In this document: one piece after another, positions 26,359 to 40,947 of the stretch
Position numbering within the stretch: the stretch's first letter is position 1
How the letters are laid out: each line of letters begins with the position of its first letter
Assembly (NCBI GenBank): GCA_016707895.1
Contig: JADJGV010000015.1
Coordinates: 62,001-126,000 of the forward strand
Reading direction: 5' to 3'
From: Myxococcales bacterium
GTDB taxonomy: Bacteria > Myxococcota_A > Polyangia > Haliangiales > Haliangiaceae
Length of the DNA: 64,000 nt
Program-made: the position numbers and the translations under genes
Notes under the pieces: generated by a model
What the model saw: only the letters and a program-made list of their open reading frames with translations
The model's database searches: none
What the model was told of the DNA's origin: nothing

Positions 26359-26375
26359 ATAACGCGTCGCGTTAT
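26359..26375. promoter_or_regulatory. 17-bp perfect palindrome, probable operator
   Basis: ATAACGCG-T-CGCGTTAT: two 8-base arms around one central base, in the 95-base gap between the divergent coiled-coil gene and the aminotransferase gene. On the minus strand the right edge supplies TATCGT, a hexamer ending 7 bases before ATG 26348, so a protein bound here would cover the -10 element. Size and symmetry suit a TetR- or MarR-type dimer, but no such regulator is encoded in the window. Confidence 0.55.
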
Positions 26376-26443
26376 GCGCGCAAGACGTAAAGATCGTTCA
26401 TGAAACGAACCCGCATCAGGGCGCATCCTGCTAGAACGCCCCC

Positions 26444-27310
26444 ATGCCCGCGGTGGCCTCGATCGACGGCGTCATCTCCCCGCTCGCGGCCGCCGCCGTG
26501 CCGCTGACCGATCGCGGCCTCTTGTTCGGCGATCACGTGTTCGAGGTGGCGCGGGTGTGGCGCGGCGCGGTGGTCGACGGTGAGCGCCACCTGGCGCGGC
26601 TGGCGCGGTCGGCGATCGCGTGCCGGCTGCCGGCGCCGCCGCCGTCGCTGCCGGCGTGGATCGCGGCGGCGATCGCCGCCGCCGGCGAGGCCGACGCGGC
26701 GCTGCGGGTGGTGTGGACCGCCGGCGACGGCGCCGGCCTGGCGCGCGGGCCGGCGCCGCGCGGCCGCGCGATCGCGATCGTCGAGCCGTGGGCGCCGCCG
26801 GCGACCGCGCCGACGGTGCGGCTGGCGACCTTGGTGATCGACCGCAGCGGGCGCACCGGCGCGCTGGTGCCGGCCGTCGCCAAGAGCGGCAGCTACCTCG
26901 CCAGCGTGCTCGCGCTCGAGGCCGCGCGCGCCGCCGGCGCCGACGACGCGCTGCTGGTCGACCCCGACGGCCGGGTGCTCGAGACCGCGACCGCGTCGGT
27001 CGCGCTCGTCGATCGGCGCGGCGTGGTGGTCGCCGACGGCGCGTGCCTGCCTGGCGTGACGATGGCGCGGGTCGCCGAGGTGGCGGCGGGGCTGGGCCTG
27101 GCGGTGACGACCGCGCCGATCGATCGCGCCAGCCTGGCGCAGGCCGACGAGGTGTTCGTGACCAGCAGCCGGCGTGGCGTGGTCCAGGTGGTCCAGATCG
27201 ACGATCGCGCCTATCCCGACGCGCCGCGCGCCCGGCAGATCGCCGCCGCGTACGAGGCGTGGATCGTCGGCGCCGCCAACCCCGACCGCCGGGCCGCGCC
27301 CGCGCTATAG
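26444..27310 (+). CDS. PLP-dependent class IV aminotransferase
   Basis: 288 residues of the D-amino acid transaminase / aminodeoxychorismate lyase fold. VASIDGVISPLAAAAVPLTD, RGLLFGDHVFEVARVWRGAVV, DGERHLARLARSAI, the PLP lysine in VAKSGSYLASVLALEAARAA, DDALLVDPDGRVLETATASV (phosphate-binding glutamate region), and GVTMARVAEVAAGLGL fit the family. Which substrate (D-Ala, branched-chain, or ADC) cannot be decided from these motifs. Start ATG 26444 lies 6 bases after TAGAAC. Confidence 0.8.
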   Translation: MPAVASIDGVISPLAAAAVPLTDRGLLFGDHVFEVARVWRGAVVDGERHLARLARSAIACRLPAPPPSLPAWIAAAIAAAGEADAALRVVWTAGDGAGLARGPAPRGRAIAIVEPWAPPATAPTVRLATLVIDRSGRTGALVPAVAKSGSYLASVLALEAARAAGADDALLVDPDGRVLETATASVALVDRRGVVVADGACLPGVTMARVAEVAAGLGLAVTTAPIDRASLAQADEVFVTSSRRGVVQVVQIDDRAYPDAPRARQIAAAYEAWIVGAANPDRRAAPAL

Positions 27311-27318
27311 TGCCGCCG

Positions 27319-29109
27319 ATGGCTCGCCGTGATGTGCGCGTGGTCCGCGACGAAGCCGCGCGGGCGGCTGCCGAGGGCAAGCACAAGCGCGCGATCGAGT
27401 GCTACCTCGAGCTCGAGGCGCTGGAGCCGAGCGAGCCCAACTGGCCCAAGCGCGCCGCCGAGACCTACCGCCGCCTCGATCGGCAGCGCGAGGCGGTCGC
27501 CGCCTACGAGCGCGCGATCGAGCGCTACGTCCAGGGCGGCTTCCTGGTCCAGGCGATCGCGGTGTGCAAGGTCATCCTGTCGCTCGAGCCCGGCCACGAC
27601 AGCGCGAAGCTGCGGCTGGCCAGCATGAGCGAGCAGCAGGACGCCAGCCGGTCGCAGGCCGGCGCGCTGGCCGATCGCCACACCTCGCTGCACGGGCTGC
27701 CGGTGGTCGAGATGCTGCGCGCCACCAGCGGCACCGAGGCGCCGCCGTCCCGGGGCCGGGGCACCGAGCCGCCGCCGTCCCGCGGCCGGGGCAGCGATCC
27801 GCCACCGACCCGCGGCCGGGGCAGCGATCCGCCACCGACCCGCACCCGGGCGACGACGCTGCCGCCGTCGGTGTCGTTCGCGCGCGCGATCGAGACGCCG
27901 CCGCCGGCCGCGCCGGAGCCCGATCCCGAGCCGGCCGGCGAGTTCACGCTCGACGGCGGCGACGAGGATCTGGTCGTCGAGCGCCGCGAGCGCTCGTCGG
28001 GCTCGATCACGATCGATCGCGGCGCGCCGCTGGACTCGGTCGACCTGGCCTATGCGATGGGCGCCGGGCCGCGCGTCGACGAGCGCGGCGAGGCGTCGGG
28101 CATCATCGTGATCCCGATCGACGAGGAGCCGTCGGCCGACGCGCCGGCGCTCGAGATCCACGCGGTGACCGTCGAAGGCGACGACGCCGAGGCGGCGATC
28201 GAGATCAGCCACGACGAGCCGCCCGAGGAGCTGTCGCTCGACGACCTCGAGGAGGTGCCGCTGCTGGCCGAGCCCAAGGCCTACTCGGCGGCCGCGCGCA
28301 AGGCGCTGACCGCGACGCCGCTGTTCGCCAGCCTGTCGGCGGGCGCGCTCGAGTCGATGATCGATCACCTGGCGCTGGTCGACCTGGTGGTCGGCGACAC
28401 GCTGTTCCGCCAGGGCGACGCCGGCACGACGCTGTACGTCGTGGTCGACGGCGAGGTCGCGGTGATCAGCGAGGGCCCGCCGCGGATCGAGGTGTCGCGG
28501 CTGGGGCCGGGCGCGTTCTTCGGCGAGGTGGCGCTGGTCACCGAGCAGCCGCGCTCGGCGACGATCGAGGCCACGACCACCACCCAGCTCCTGGCGATCG
28601 ACCGCGACGTGATCGGCGCGCTGGTCGCGGATCACGCCGAGGTGCTGCCGGTGATCCTGCGCTTCCTGCGCGAGCGGCTGGTCGATCGCCTGGTCCAGAC
28701 CCACCCGCTGTTCGCGCCGTTCGCCGACGCCGACCGCCGCGATCTGATCGCCCGCTGGAAGTTCCTCGAGATCGAGCCGGGCACGACGATCACCGCGGCC
28801 GGCACCAAGGCGCCGGGGCTGTACGCGCTCCTGGCCGGGCAGGTCGACGTGCTGGCCGACGGCGCGCCGGTGGCGGCGCTGGGCCCCGGCGAGATGTTCG
28901 GCGAGACGTCGCTCCTCACCGGGCAGCCCGATCGCGTGACGGTGCGGTCGCGGGCCAAGTGCCTGGCGCTGTGCCTGCCGGCCGCCGACTTCCGCGAGGT
29001 GATCATGACCCACCCGCAGGTGCTGTCGTACATCGGCGAGCTGGTCGAGGAGCGCGAGCGCGCGCTGGCGCCGCGGATGTCGGCCAGCGCCCGCGCGAAG
29101 ATGGTCTGA
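27319..29109 (+). CDS. TPR protein with two cyclic nucleotide-binding domains
   Basis: 596 residues. Residues 1-110 form TPR-like helices (HKRAIECYLELEALEPSEPN). Residues 130-180 hold a ten-residue tandem repeat (SRGRGTEPPP / TRGRGSDPPP). An acidic linker follows. Two cNMP-binding barrels then occupy about 330-450 (TPLFASLSAG, LYVVVDGEVAVI, GPGAFFGEVALVTEQPRSAT) and 460-580 (LYALLAGQVDVLAD, GPGEMFGETSLLTG). The first cassette keeps the E...R pair that contacts cyclic nucleotide phosphate; the second has GQPDRVT. No DNA-binding or enzyme domain is seen, so it is probably a scaffold that senses a nucleotide. TATAGT ends 7 bases before ATG 27319. Confidence 0.75.
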   Translation: MARRDVRVVRDEAARAAAEGKHKRAIECYLELEALEPSEPNWPKRAAETYRRLDRQREAVAAYERAIERYVQGGFLVQAIAVCKVILSLEPGHDSAKLRLASMSEQQDASRSQAGALADRHTSLHGLPVVEMLRATSGTEAPPSRGRGTEPPPSRGRGSDPPPTRGRGSDPPPTRTRATTLPPSVSFARAIETPPPAAPEPDPEPAGEFTLDGGDEDLVVERRERSSGSITIDRGAPLDSVDLAYAMGAGPRVDERGEASGIIVIPIDEEPSADAPALEIHAVTVEGDDAEAAIEISHDEPPEELSLDDLEEVPLLAEPKAYSAAARKALTATPLFASLSAGALESMIDHLALVDLVVGDTLFRQGDAGTTLYVVVDGEVAVISEGPPRIEVSRLGPGAFFGEVALVTEQPRSATIEATTTTQLLAIDRDVIGALVADHAEVLPVILRFLRERLVDRLVQTHPLFAPFADADRRDLIARWKFLEIEPGTTITAAGTKAPGLYALLAGQVDVLADGAPVAALGPGEMFGETSLLTGQPDRVTVRSRAKCLALCLPAADFREVIMTHPQVLSYIGELVEERERALAPRMSASARAKMV

Positions 29110-29110
29110 C

Positions 29111-30415
29111 GTGGACGGCGATCCGCGCTCCCGCCTGCGCCGCCGCCTGAGCGCCGACGCGCGCGTCGGCTTCGCCCGGGTGTGGGCGCGGGCCAAGCAG
29201 ATCGTCACCACCGACCCCACCGGCGCCGACGACGAGGATCGCATCGTCGACGCGGCCGCCGAGCGCGAGCTGGCGCGCCACGCCGGCGAGCTCAAGGGCG
29301 GCGTGGCCAAGGTGGCGCAGCTGGTGGCGTACACCGGCAGCGGCGCGCCCGACGAGCTGCGCCGGCTGTGGGACGCGGCCCCGGCGGCCGGCGCGGCGGC
29401 GATCGCCGGCGTGGTCGAGGCCGAGCTGGGCGCGCCGCCGGCCCAGGTGTTCGCGCGCTGGGAGCCGACGCCGATCGCCGCGGCGTCGCTGGGCCAGGTC
29501 CACGCGGCGATCGATCACGACGGCCGCGCGCTGGCGGTGAAGGTGCAGTACCCCGGCATCGCCGAGGCGCTGGCGGCCGACGTCGCGTCGGATGGCTTCG
29601 TGCGCCGGCTGGCCGGCCTGCCGCTGGGCCGCAGCCTGTCGACGGCGTCGCTGGCGACGCTGCGCGCGGCGATCGTCGGCGAGCTCGACTACCGCGCCGA
29701 GGCCGACGCGCTCGAGCGCGCGGGGCGGGCCTGGGCCGGCGATCCGGTGATCGCGATCCCCGAGGTGGTGCGGGCCCACACGACGCGCCGGGTGCTGACG
29801 ATGACCCGCGCGCCGGGCGTGCCGATCGCCGAGCTGCCAGCGGGCGATCGCGCGCTGCACGCCGAGGTGGCGATGGCGATCGTGCGGTTCGCCTGGGGCA
29901 CGCCGTGCAACCACGGCTTCCTCAACGCCGACCCCAACCCCGGCAACTACCTGGTCGAGACCGGCGACGCGACCCGCGTGTGGTTCCTCGACTTCGGCTG
30001 CACGGTCGATCTGGATCCCGCGGTGGTGGCGGCGGATCGCGCGATCTGGCACGGCATCCTCGACGAGGACGCCTTCGCGGGCGCCGAGAAGTTCCGCATG
30101 GCGCTGGCGGCGGCGGGGCTGCTCAAGCAGACGGCGTCGCTGGCGACGGTGGTCCACCGCGACTGGGAGCGCGAGGTGGCGGCGCCGTTCGCGTCGAGCG
30201 AGCCGTTCACCTGGGATCGCCACTACGCGGGGCGGCTGACGGCGGCGACCCGCGACGTGCTGGCGGCGGGCGGGCTGGCGCTGCCGCCGTCGGCGGTGCT
30301 GCTGTGGCGTCAGCGCATGGGGGTGGCGGCGGTGCTCGGCATGCTCGAGCCGCGCGCGCCGTTCCGCCGCGCGTTGATGGCGACGCTGGGCACCGGCAAG
30401 CAGGCCCTGCGTTAG
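29111..30415 (+). CDS. UbiB/AarF (ABC1) family atypical kinase
   Basis: 434 residues. The family signatures are present: an N-terminal ELKGGVAKVAQLVAY segment, the alanine-rich nucleotide loop PIAAASLGQVHAA, the lysine in LAVKVQYPG, the catalytic loop FLNADPNPGNYLV, and the metal-binding VWFLDFGCTVD. The signature KxGQ motif reads KVAQ here, an alanine for glycine. Known members support ubiquinone synthesis or lipid handling at membranes. No ubiquinone genes are nearby. Start GTG 29111 is one base after the preceding stop, so it probably shares that gene's transcript. No C-terminal membrane helix is obvious. Confidence 0.8.
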   Translation: MDGDPRSRLRRRLSADARVGFARVWARAKQIVTTDPTGADDEDRIVDAAAERELARHAGELKGGVAKVAQLVAYTGSGAPDELRRLWDAAPAAGAAAIAGVVEAELGAPPAQVFARWEPTPIAAASLGQVHAAIDHDGRALAVKVQYPGIAEALAADVASDGFVRRLAGLPLGRSLSTASLATLRAAIVGELDYRAEADALERAGRAWAGDPVIAIPEVVRAHTTRRVLTMTRAPGVPIAELPAGDRALHAEVAMAIVRFAWGTPCNHGFLNADPNPGNYLVETGDATRVWFLDFGCTVDLDPAVVAADRAIWHGILDEDAFAGAEKFRMALAAAGLLKQTASLATVVHRDWEREVAAPFASSEPFTWDRHYAGRLTAATRDVLAAGGLALPPSAVLLWRQRMGVAAVLGMLEPRAPFRRALMATLGTGKQALR

Positions 30416-30448
30416 CAGGAGGAGCGACCCCGGGATCGCCGGGACGTG

Positions 30449-30566
30449 CATGAACCCGGACGTCGGTGGCCTTCAGGACGTCCTGGCATGGAGCGCCACG
30501 TCGCTCTCCGTCGCGCTCCGTCGCCATGAACCCGGACGTCGGTGGTCTTCAGAACGTCTTGGGAGG
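30449..30566. repeat. Direct repeat pair beside hairpin repeat
   Basis: CATGAACCCGGACGTCGGTGG followed by a YCTTCAGRACGTCYTGG-type tail occurs at about 30449 and again at about 30525, in the same orientation and roughly 76 bases apart. It lies in the 200-base gap after the UbiB-family gene, next to hairpin copy B. I see no gene in this gap. Confidence 0.7.
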
Positions 30567-30619
30567 GGGCCCCGGCGAATGCCGGGGGAGGGTTTCGCGA
30601 GAAACCCTCCTGTATCTCA
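30566..30619 (-). repeat. 3'-end hairpin repeat, copy B
   Basis: Starts at the stop codon of the 30617 outer-membrane gene (minus sense: TGA, GATACAGG). Hairpin 1 is GGAGGGTTTC-TCGC-GAAACCCTCC (30587-30610), a perfect 10-bp stem. Hairpin 2 is CCCCGGC-ATTC-GCCGGGG (30570-30587), sharing its edge with the first. This is the clearest single copy and defines the module. Confidence 0.8.
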
Positions 30620-31180
30620 GCGCGCGCCGCCGTAGGTGTAGCGGAGGAACAGGCGGACCTCGATGCCGGCGAGCGCGTCGAAGCCGGGCGCGAGGAAGTA
30701 CTCGCCGCCGAGGCCGACCGCGTAGTGGCGGTTCTGCAGCTGGTACTCGAGGCCGCCGCCGGCCGCGAACGCCAGCGCGAACCGCTGGCCGGGATCCTGG
30801 ACGCCGACCTTCTCGAGGACGTTCGACGACAGCATCGCCGCGCCGGCGCCGCCCTCGGCGTAGAGCGCGATCATCTGGACGCGGGCGGTCAGGCGCGCGT
30901 CGGCGCGCGCGCGGTAGAGCTGCACGTACTCGCCGGTCGGCGGCGCCGGCACCGTGGCCTCGTGGGTCGAGGCGTCGGCGGCCACGCCGACCGAGAACCA
31001 GGAGAACAGGTCGTAGCCCACGCGCAGCGCCAGCGCCGGCCCCGGCTGGGTCCAGTCGGCGGCCTTGCCCAGCGTCGCCGCGGCGCCGAGCCCGGCCTCC
31101 GCGTAGACGCCCTGCGAGGCGGGGCGCGCCGACGCCGCCGTCGGCGCGAGCAGCATGGCGACCACGGCCAGACGACGCAT
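30617..31180 (-). CDS. Outer-membrane beta-barrel protein, GltH-position
   Basis: 187 residues. Signal peptide (MRRLAVVAMLLAPTAASA), then alternating amphipathic strands with aromatic ends (GVYAEAGLGAAATL, ALALRVGYDLFSWFSVGVAA, ARVQMIALYAEGGAGAAML, HYAVGLGGEYFLAPG) and a terminal strand IEVRLFLRYTYGGAR. This fits a small barrel of eight to ten strands. It is the last gene of the Glt-like cluster. In Myxococcus the gene after gltG is gltH, also predicted as an outer-membrane barrel; here a lipoprotein gene lies between. The assignment is by position and type only. Confidence 0.6.
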   Translation of the reverse strand: MRRLAVVAMLLAPTAASARPASQGVYAEAGLGAAATLGKAADWTQPGPALALRVGYDLFSWFSVGVAADASTHEATVPAPPTGEYVQLYRARADARLTARVQMIALYAEGGAGAAMLSSNVLEKVGVQDPGQRFALAFAAGGGLEYQLQNRHYAVGLGGEYFLAPGFDALAGIEVRLFLRYTYGGAR

Positions 31181-31233
31181 CCCCGAAACTGTCGTCGGCG
31201 CCGCCCGCGCCGTCAAGCCACCGCCGGGGCGAT

Positions 31234-32022
31234 TCACGGAGCAGGCGGTGGGGGCGGGATGTACTCGGCGGGGGTGAACGTGACGATCTCGGCGGCCGGC
31301 GCGGCCATCAGCTCGTCGTGCAGGATGCCGCGCTGATCGCGCACGCGCACCGTGTACTCGAGGACCATGTGCTGGTTGGCCTCGAGCGTCACGTCGAAGC
31401 GGATCATCTGCGACACCGCGTCCTGCGGGATCGTGGTCGCCGCCATCGGCGCCACCGGCACGGCCGGGTCGTTCTCGTTGACGTTGTAGATCGCCGCGAA
31501 CGGGTTGAGCTCGCCGCGGGTGATGGCCTCGAGATCGATCGACGCCTCGCGCAGCGCGTCCTCGCGCAGCACCCCCGAGATGGTCCCGCCGGCCGGCACC
31601 GCCATCGGGATGCCGCCGGCCAGGGACGGCGGCGGCGGATCGCGCGGGTCGACGATGAAGTTGGCGGGCGTGTAGTAGAAGAACTGGTTGCCGCCGTCGA
31701 GCTTGACCCGCGCCATGCCGTCGGCCGCGGCCAGGTTCTTGACCGTCCACTCGATCGACACGTCGAGGTCGCCCAGCCGGACGTAGGCCAGCTCGGCCCC
31801 GAGCGCGGTCTGGCGCGCCTCGCGCGCGGTGATCGCGGCCATCGTCTCCGGCACGATCGGCAGCGTCATCGACGCCGTCGCGGTGGTCGCGGGCGGCATG
31901 GTCGGATCGCCGGTGTCGACGCCGACCTCGATCGCGGTCGGCGCGGGCAGGTAGCGCGGGTCGCTCGTGCACGCGGCCGCGGCGACGACGGCGAGCGAGG
32001 TGGAGACGAAGGCGAGGCGCAT
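31234..32022 (-). CDS. Predicted lipoprotein in Glt-like cluster
   Basis: 262 residues. Signal peptide with a lipobox-like end (LAVVAAAACTSDP), so probably acylated at that cysteine. The mature protein has a long all-beta appearance: LAYVRLGDLDVSIEWTVKNL, GMARVKLDGGNQFFYYTP, MIRFDVTLEANQHMVLEYTV, and ends in a proline run (EYIPPPPPAP). I do not recognise a family. Start ATG 32022 follows GGAGTTACCC. It lies 16 bases after the GltG-like gene. Confidence 0.6.
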   Translation of the reverse strand: MRLAFVSTSLAVVAAAACTSDPRYLPAPTAIEVGVDTGDPTMPPATTATASMTLPIVPETMAAITAREARQTALGAELAYVRLGDLDVSIEWTVKNLAAADGMARVKLDGGNQFFYYTPANFIVDPRDPPPPSLAGGIPMAVPAGGTISGVLREDALREASIDLEAITRGELNPFAAIYNVNENDPAVPVAPMAATTIPQDAVSQMIRFDVTLEANQHMVLEYTVRVRDQRGILHDELMAAPAAEIVTFTPAEYIPPPPPAP

Positions 32023-32038
32023 ATGGGTAACTCCGGGC

Positions 32039-33447
<1,409 letters not shown>

Positions 33448-33451
<4 letters not shown>

Positions 33452-33893
33452 AGCTTGCTCTCGTCGATCGAGTTGATCATCTCGGGCACGAACGAGCGCT
33501 TCTCGAGCGACGCGCGCTCGAGCTCCTCGCTGGCGCGGTCGAGGAAGTACAGGAGCTGCGGCGTGCGCAGGCGACCGTTGATGTCGAGGCCGGTGAAGTC
33601 GAACACCTTGGCCTTGCCCTTTCCGGCCGCCTCCCCGCCGGTGGTCGGCGCGGGGGTGCCGGTCGGTTCGACCTCGCCACCGCCCGCCGGCTTGGGCCCG
33701 GGCGTCGGAGCCGGCGTCGGGGCGGGGGTGCTCGGCGCGGGCTTGGGCTTGCCGCGACCACGGCGGCGTTGCGCCTCCGCCGGCAGCGCCAGGGCGCCCA
33801 CCAGCGCCCACACCGTCACCACCGCGAGCAGGGGGCGCGCAGCCGCAGGTCGGGGGCGGTTGCCCCCGCGGGTCGATGCGGTCGAGGTGGGGA

Positions 33894-33897
<4 letters not shown>
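33448..33897 (-). CDS. GltF-position periplasmic protein
   Basis: 149 residues. A signal peptide-like helix (PLLAVVTVWALVGALALPAEA) is followed by an Arg-rich and Pro/Thr-rich linker and a compact C-terminal segment (KAKVFDFTGLDINGRLRTPQ, LLYFLDRASEELERASLEKR, MINSIDESKL). The LDINGRLRTPQLLYFL stretch looks conserved, whereas the linker is low complexity. It lies exactly between GltE-like and GltG-like genes with GTGA overlaps on both sides, the place of gltF in Myxococcus. Confidence 0.6.
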
Positions 33898-38178
<4,281 letters not shown>

Positions 38179-38182
<4 letters not shown>

Positions 38183-40158
38183 CGCCAGCCCTCGTACTCG
38201 TCGGCCCAGTACTCGCCCTCGAACGGCCACAGCTCCTCGTCGTCGCCGATCATGCCTTGCTCCCACAGCCGGCCGTACAGCTCCTCGGGGAAGCGGCCGC
38301 TGGCCAGATCCTGGACCTTGATGTCGAGCGCGCGCTTCTGGCCGATCACCGCGTCGACCTTGCCCAGCCGGGCCTTGTCGAGGATGCGCTTGGTGGTGGC
38401 GTACAGGCGATCGATCATCGCTTGCGACCGCTGGGCCGACGCGGTCTCGAGCTGGGTCAAGAGCGCGTGGCTGTCGCGGTCGAGGCGGCGGGCCGCGCGC
38501 AGGTCGTCGTCGAGCAGCGGCCGCAGCCCGGGCGGGGCGGCGCTGGCGCGCTCGGCGTCGGCGGCGGCAGCCAGCGCGCGGGCCTTCGCGGCCGCGGCGT
38601 CGACCTTGGCCGCCAGCGCGGCCAGCCGCTCGCCCTCCTCGGCGGCGACGTCGTCGGGGACGCTGCCCGCGGCCTTGCCGGCGGCGAGCTGGCGGCGGGC
38701 CAGCGCGATCTGCTCGTCGAGCGCGCGCAGGTCGTCCGCGACGCCGTTGGCGTCGGCCGCGGCGGCGTCGGCCAGCGTCGGATCGCCCGACACCTTGCCG
38801 ACCTGCTCGGCCCGGGCCTGGCGGGCCAGCGCGTTCCACTGCCGCACCAGGCCCGGCGACTCGCCGGCGGCGCGGCGCAGCCCGGTGACCGCGTCGTGCA
38901 GGCGGACGAAGCCGGGATCGAGCCGGACCAGGCCCAGCACCCGCGCGGTCACGTCCTTCGACGGCGGGGGCGCGTCGGCGCCGGCGGCGCGATCGCGCCA
39001 GCGGGTCAGCGCGCGCTCGAACAGCGCGCGGCGCGCCTCGGGATCCTTGCGGATGCGATCGAGCTCGGCCACCACCGGGGCCAGCTCGGCGGCCACCGCG
39101 TCGTAGGTGGTGCGGGCCGCGTCGAACTTGCAGTCGGCCAGCTCGACGTAGGCGCCCAGCAGGCTGGCCTCGGCCCAGGTCGGCGCGTCGGGGAACTGGC
39201 TGCGCAGCTCGGCGACCAGATCGCGGGCGGTGGCCAGCTCGCGCTTCTGGTACATCGACCACGCCGCCTCGAACAGCGCGTCGGGTAGGTGCACCGAGTC
39301 CGACGGGATCTGGAAGTAGTGGTAGTAGGCGTCGTCGTACTCGGCGCGCTCGTGGGCCAGCCGGCCGAGCCCGAGGCGCGCCAGGTCCTTGATCGTGAAG
39401 TAGCGCTCGTCGACGACGAACGTCACCCGATCGGCGTCGCCGGTGCCGGCCACCTCGCACATCGCGTCGGCGGCGTCGCGCCACTCCCCCTTGCGGGTGC
39501 GGATCACGCCGCGCAGGTACAGCGCCGACGAGTACAGCCGGCTCTTCTTGGAGATCGTCGCGAACTGGCCCTCGGCGGCGATCAGATCGCCGGCCTGGTA
39601 GGCGGCCCGGCCGCGCAGGTACGCGCGCTCGCCGGCGGCGCTCGGCGGGATCGTCGCGCCGCTGTCGAGCGCCTGGATCCGCGCCAGCGTGCCCGCGAAG
39701 TCGCGGGTCTCCATCGCGACGTCGACGGCGCGGCGGTGGGCCGGGCCCCAGTACGGCGCGTCGGGGCCGCGGCGCAGCGCGCGCTCGTAGGCCAGCATCG
39801 CCGCGCCGTAGGCGCCCGCGCCCTGCAGCGCGACGCCCAGGTAGTACTCCGCGTTCTGGTACTCGACGAAGTCCGCGAAGTCGGTGTAGCGGGGCGAGTC
39901 GACGATCGCCGCCAGCGCCACCGCGGCGTCGATGGGATCGCCGGCGCGCAAGAGCGCCTCGGCGGCGCCCAGCTCGCGCTTGAGGGTCTCCTGGCTGCCG
40001 CTGGCGGCGTCGACCAGGCCCATCGCTTCGAGCTCGGCGAAGTAGCGCGCGGTGGGCGAGGTCGGGGGCGGCGGCGCGTCGACCGGCTCGTCGGCGCGGC
40101 CGGGCCCGCTGGCCAGCGCCAGGCCGAGCAGCGCCGCGGCCAGGCGGTTAGCGCGCAC
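38179..40158 (-). CDS. GltC-like periplasmic TPR protein
   Basis: 659 residues; signal peptide (NRLAAALLGLALASGPGRA), N-terminal TPR half (AEYYLGVALQGAGAYGAAML, AYLRGRAAYQAGDLIAAEGQ, YSSALYLRGVIRTRKGEWRD), a helical coiled middle (DLRALDEQIALARRQLAAGK, LAALAAKVDAAAAKARALA), and a conserved-looking acidic, aromatic tail (LWPFEGEYWADEYEGWR). M. xanthus GltC is a periplasmic TPR protein of similar length, normally in a separate cluster with gltA and gltB. Start GTG 40158 overlaps the upstream gene by 11 bases. Confidence 0.6.
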
Positions 40159-40921
40159 GCGTGGCCTCGGCGGTGCGTCGCGCCGCCGGCGCGACGACGG
40201 CGCTGGTCTTGCCCGACGGCTTCCCCGCCGGGGCGCCGGGCCGCGCGGTGGTCTTGACGTCGACGTCGAGGTGCAGCCGGTAGCCGCCGCGCTCGCCGCG
40301 CTTCCAGCCGTAGGCGATGTCGCCGTCGTCGGCGGCGCGGACCGCGACCTCGAGGTCCTTGCCCGGCACCGCCTGGACCACGAAGGTCGACTCGGTGGCG
40401 GTGGTGAAGCGGTCGTCGTCCTTGCCGGTCAGCTCGAGCCGCACCGTCACCAGGTGGCGGCCGGGCGCGATCCAGCCGTCGAAGCGGACCGCGTCGTCGC
40501 CGCCGATCGTGCCGCTGGTGTCGTCGTAGACGCCGGCGCCGTCGAGCCGGATCACCGCGCGCGACACGCCCCAGAACCGCGCGCTGCCGAACTTGAGCTT
40601 GACCTGGACCCGGGTCGAGTACAGCGCGCTGGCGATGGTCGCGGCCCGGGCCCGCGACGCGAACAGCTCGTCGCGCAGCTTCAGGTACTCCTGGCGGAGC
40701 GCGTCGACGTCGTTGCCCTCGCTGGTCGGGGCGGTCGCTGGCGTGGTCGACTCGGTGGGCGCGGGCGCCGGGGGCGGGGCCGGCGTGGGCGCGGGCGCGA
40801 CGGGCGCGGCCGGGGCGGGCGGCGGCTTCTTCACCGGCTGCGCGAGCGCGGTGCCCGCGGTCAGCGCCAGCGCGGCGGTGAACGTGCATCGCGAGAGGGC
40901 CTGCCAGGTGGGTCCGGACAT
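40148..40921 (-). CDS. Envelope protein with coiled coil and beta domain
   Basis: 257 residues. Signal peptide (LSRCTFTAALALTAGTALA), a Pro/Ala linker, a short coiled segment (VDALRQEYLKLRDELFASR), then an all-beta domain (QVKLKFGSARFWGVSRAVIR, GWIAPGRHLVTVRLELTGKD, KRGERGGYRLHLDVDVKTT). Not recognised by name. Its operon place between the two barrel genes and the TPR genes suggests a periplasmic adaptor of the same complex. Confidence 0.6.
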   Translation of the reverse strand: MSGPTWQALSRCTFTAALALTAGTALAQPVKKPPPAPAAPVAPAPTPAPPPAPAPTESTTPATAPTSEGNDVDALRQEYLKLRDELFASRARAATIASALYSTRVQVKLKFGSARFWGVSRAVIRLDGAGVYDDTSGTIGGDDAVRFDGWIAPGRHLVTVRLELTGKDDDRFTTATESTFVVQAVPGKDLEVAVRAADDGDIAYGWKRGERGGYRLHLDVDVKTTARPGAPAGKPSGKTSAVVAPAARRTAEATRAR

Positions 40922-40947
40922 CACAGACTCCGCAGCTCGGGACCGAG

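Noticed and set aside
27730..27850. CRISPR-like 30-bp repeats
   Set aside because: Contiguous, in-frame coding repeats without spacers and without cas genes.
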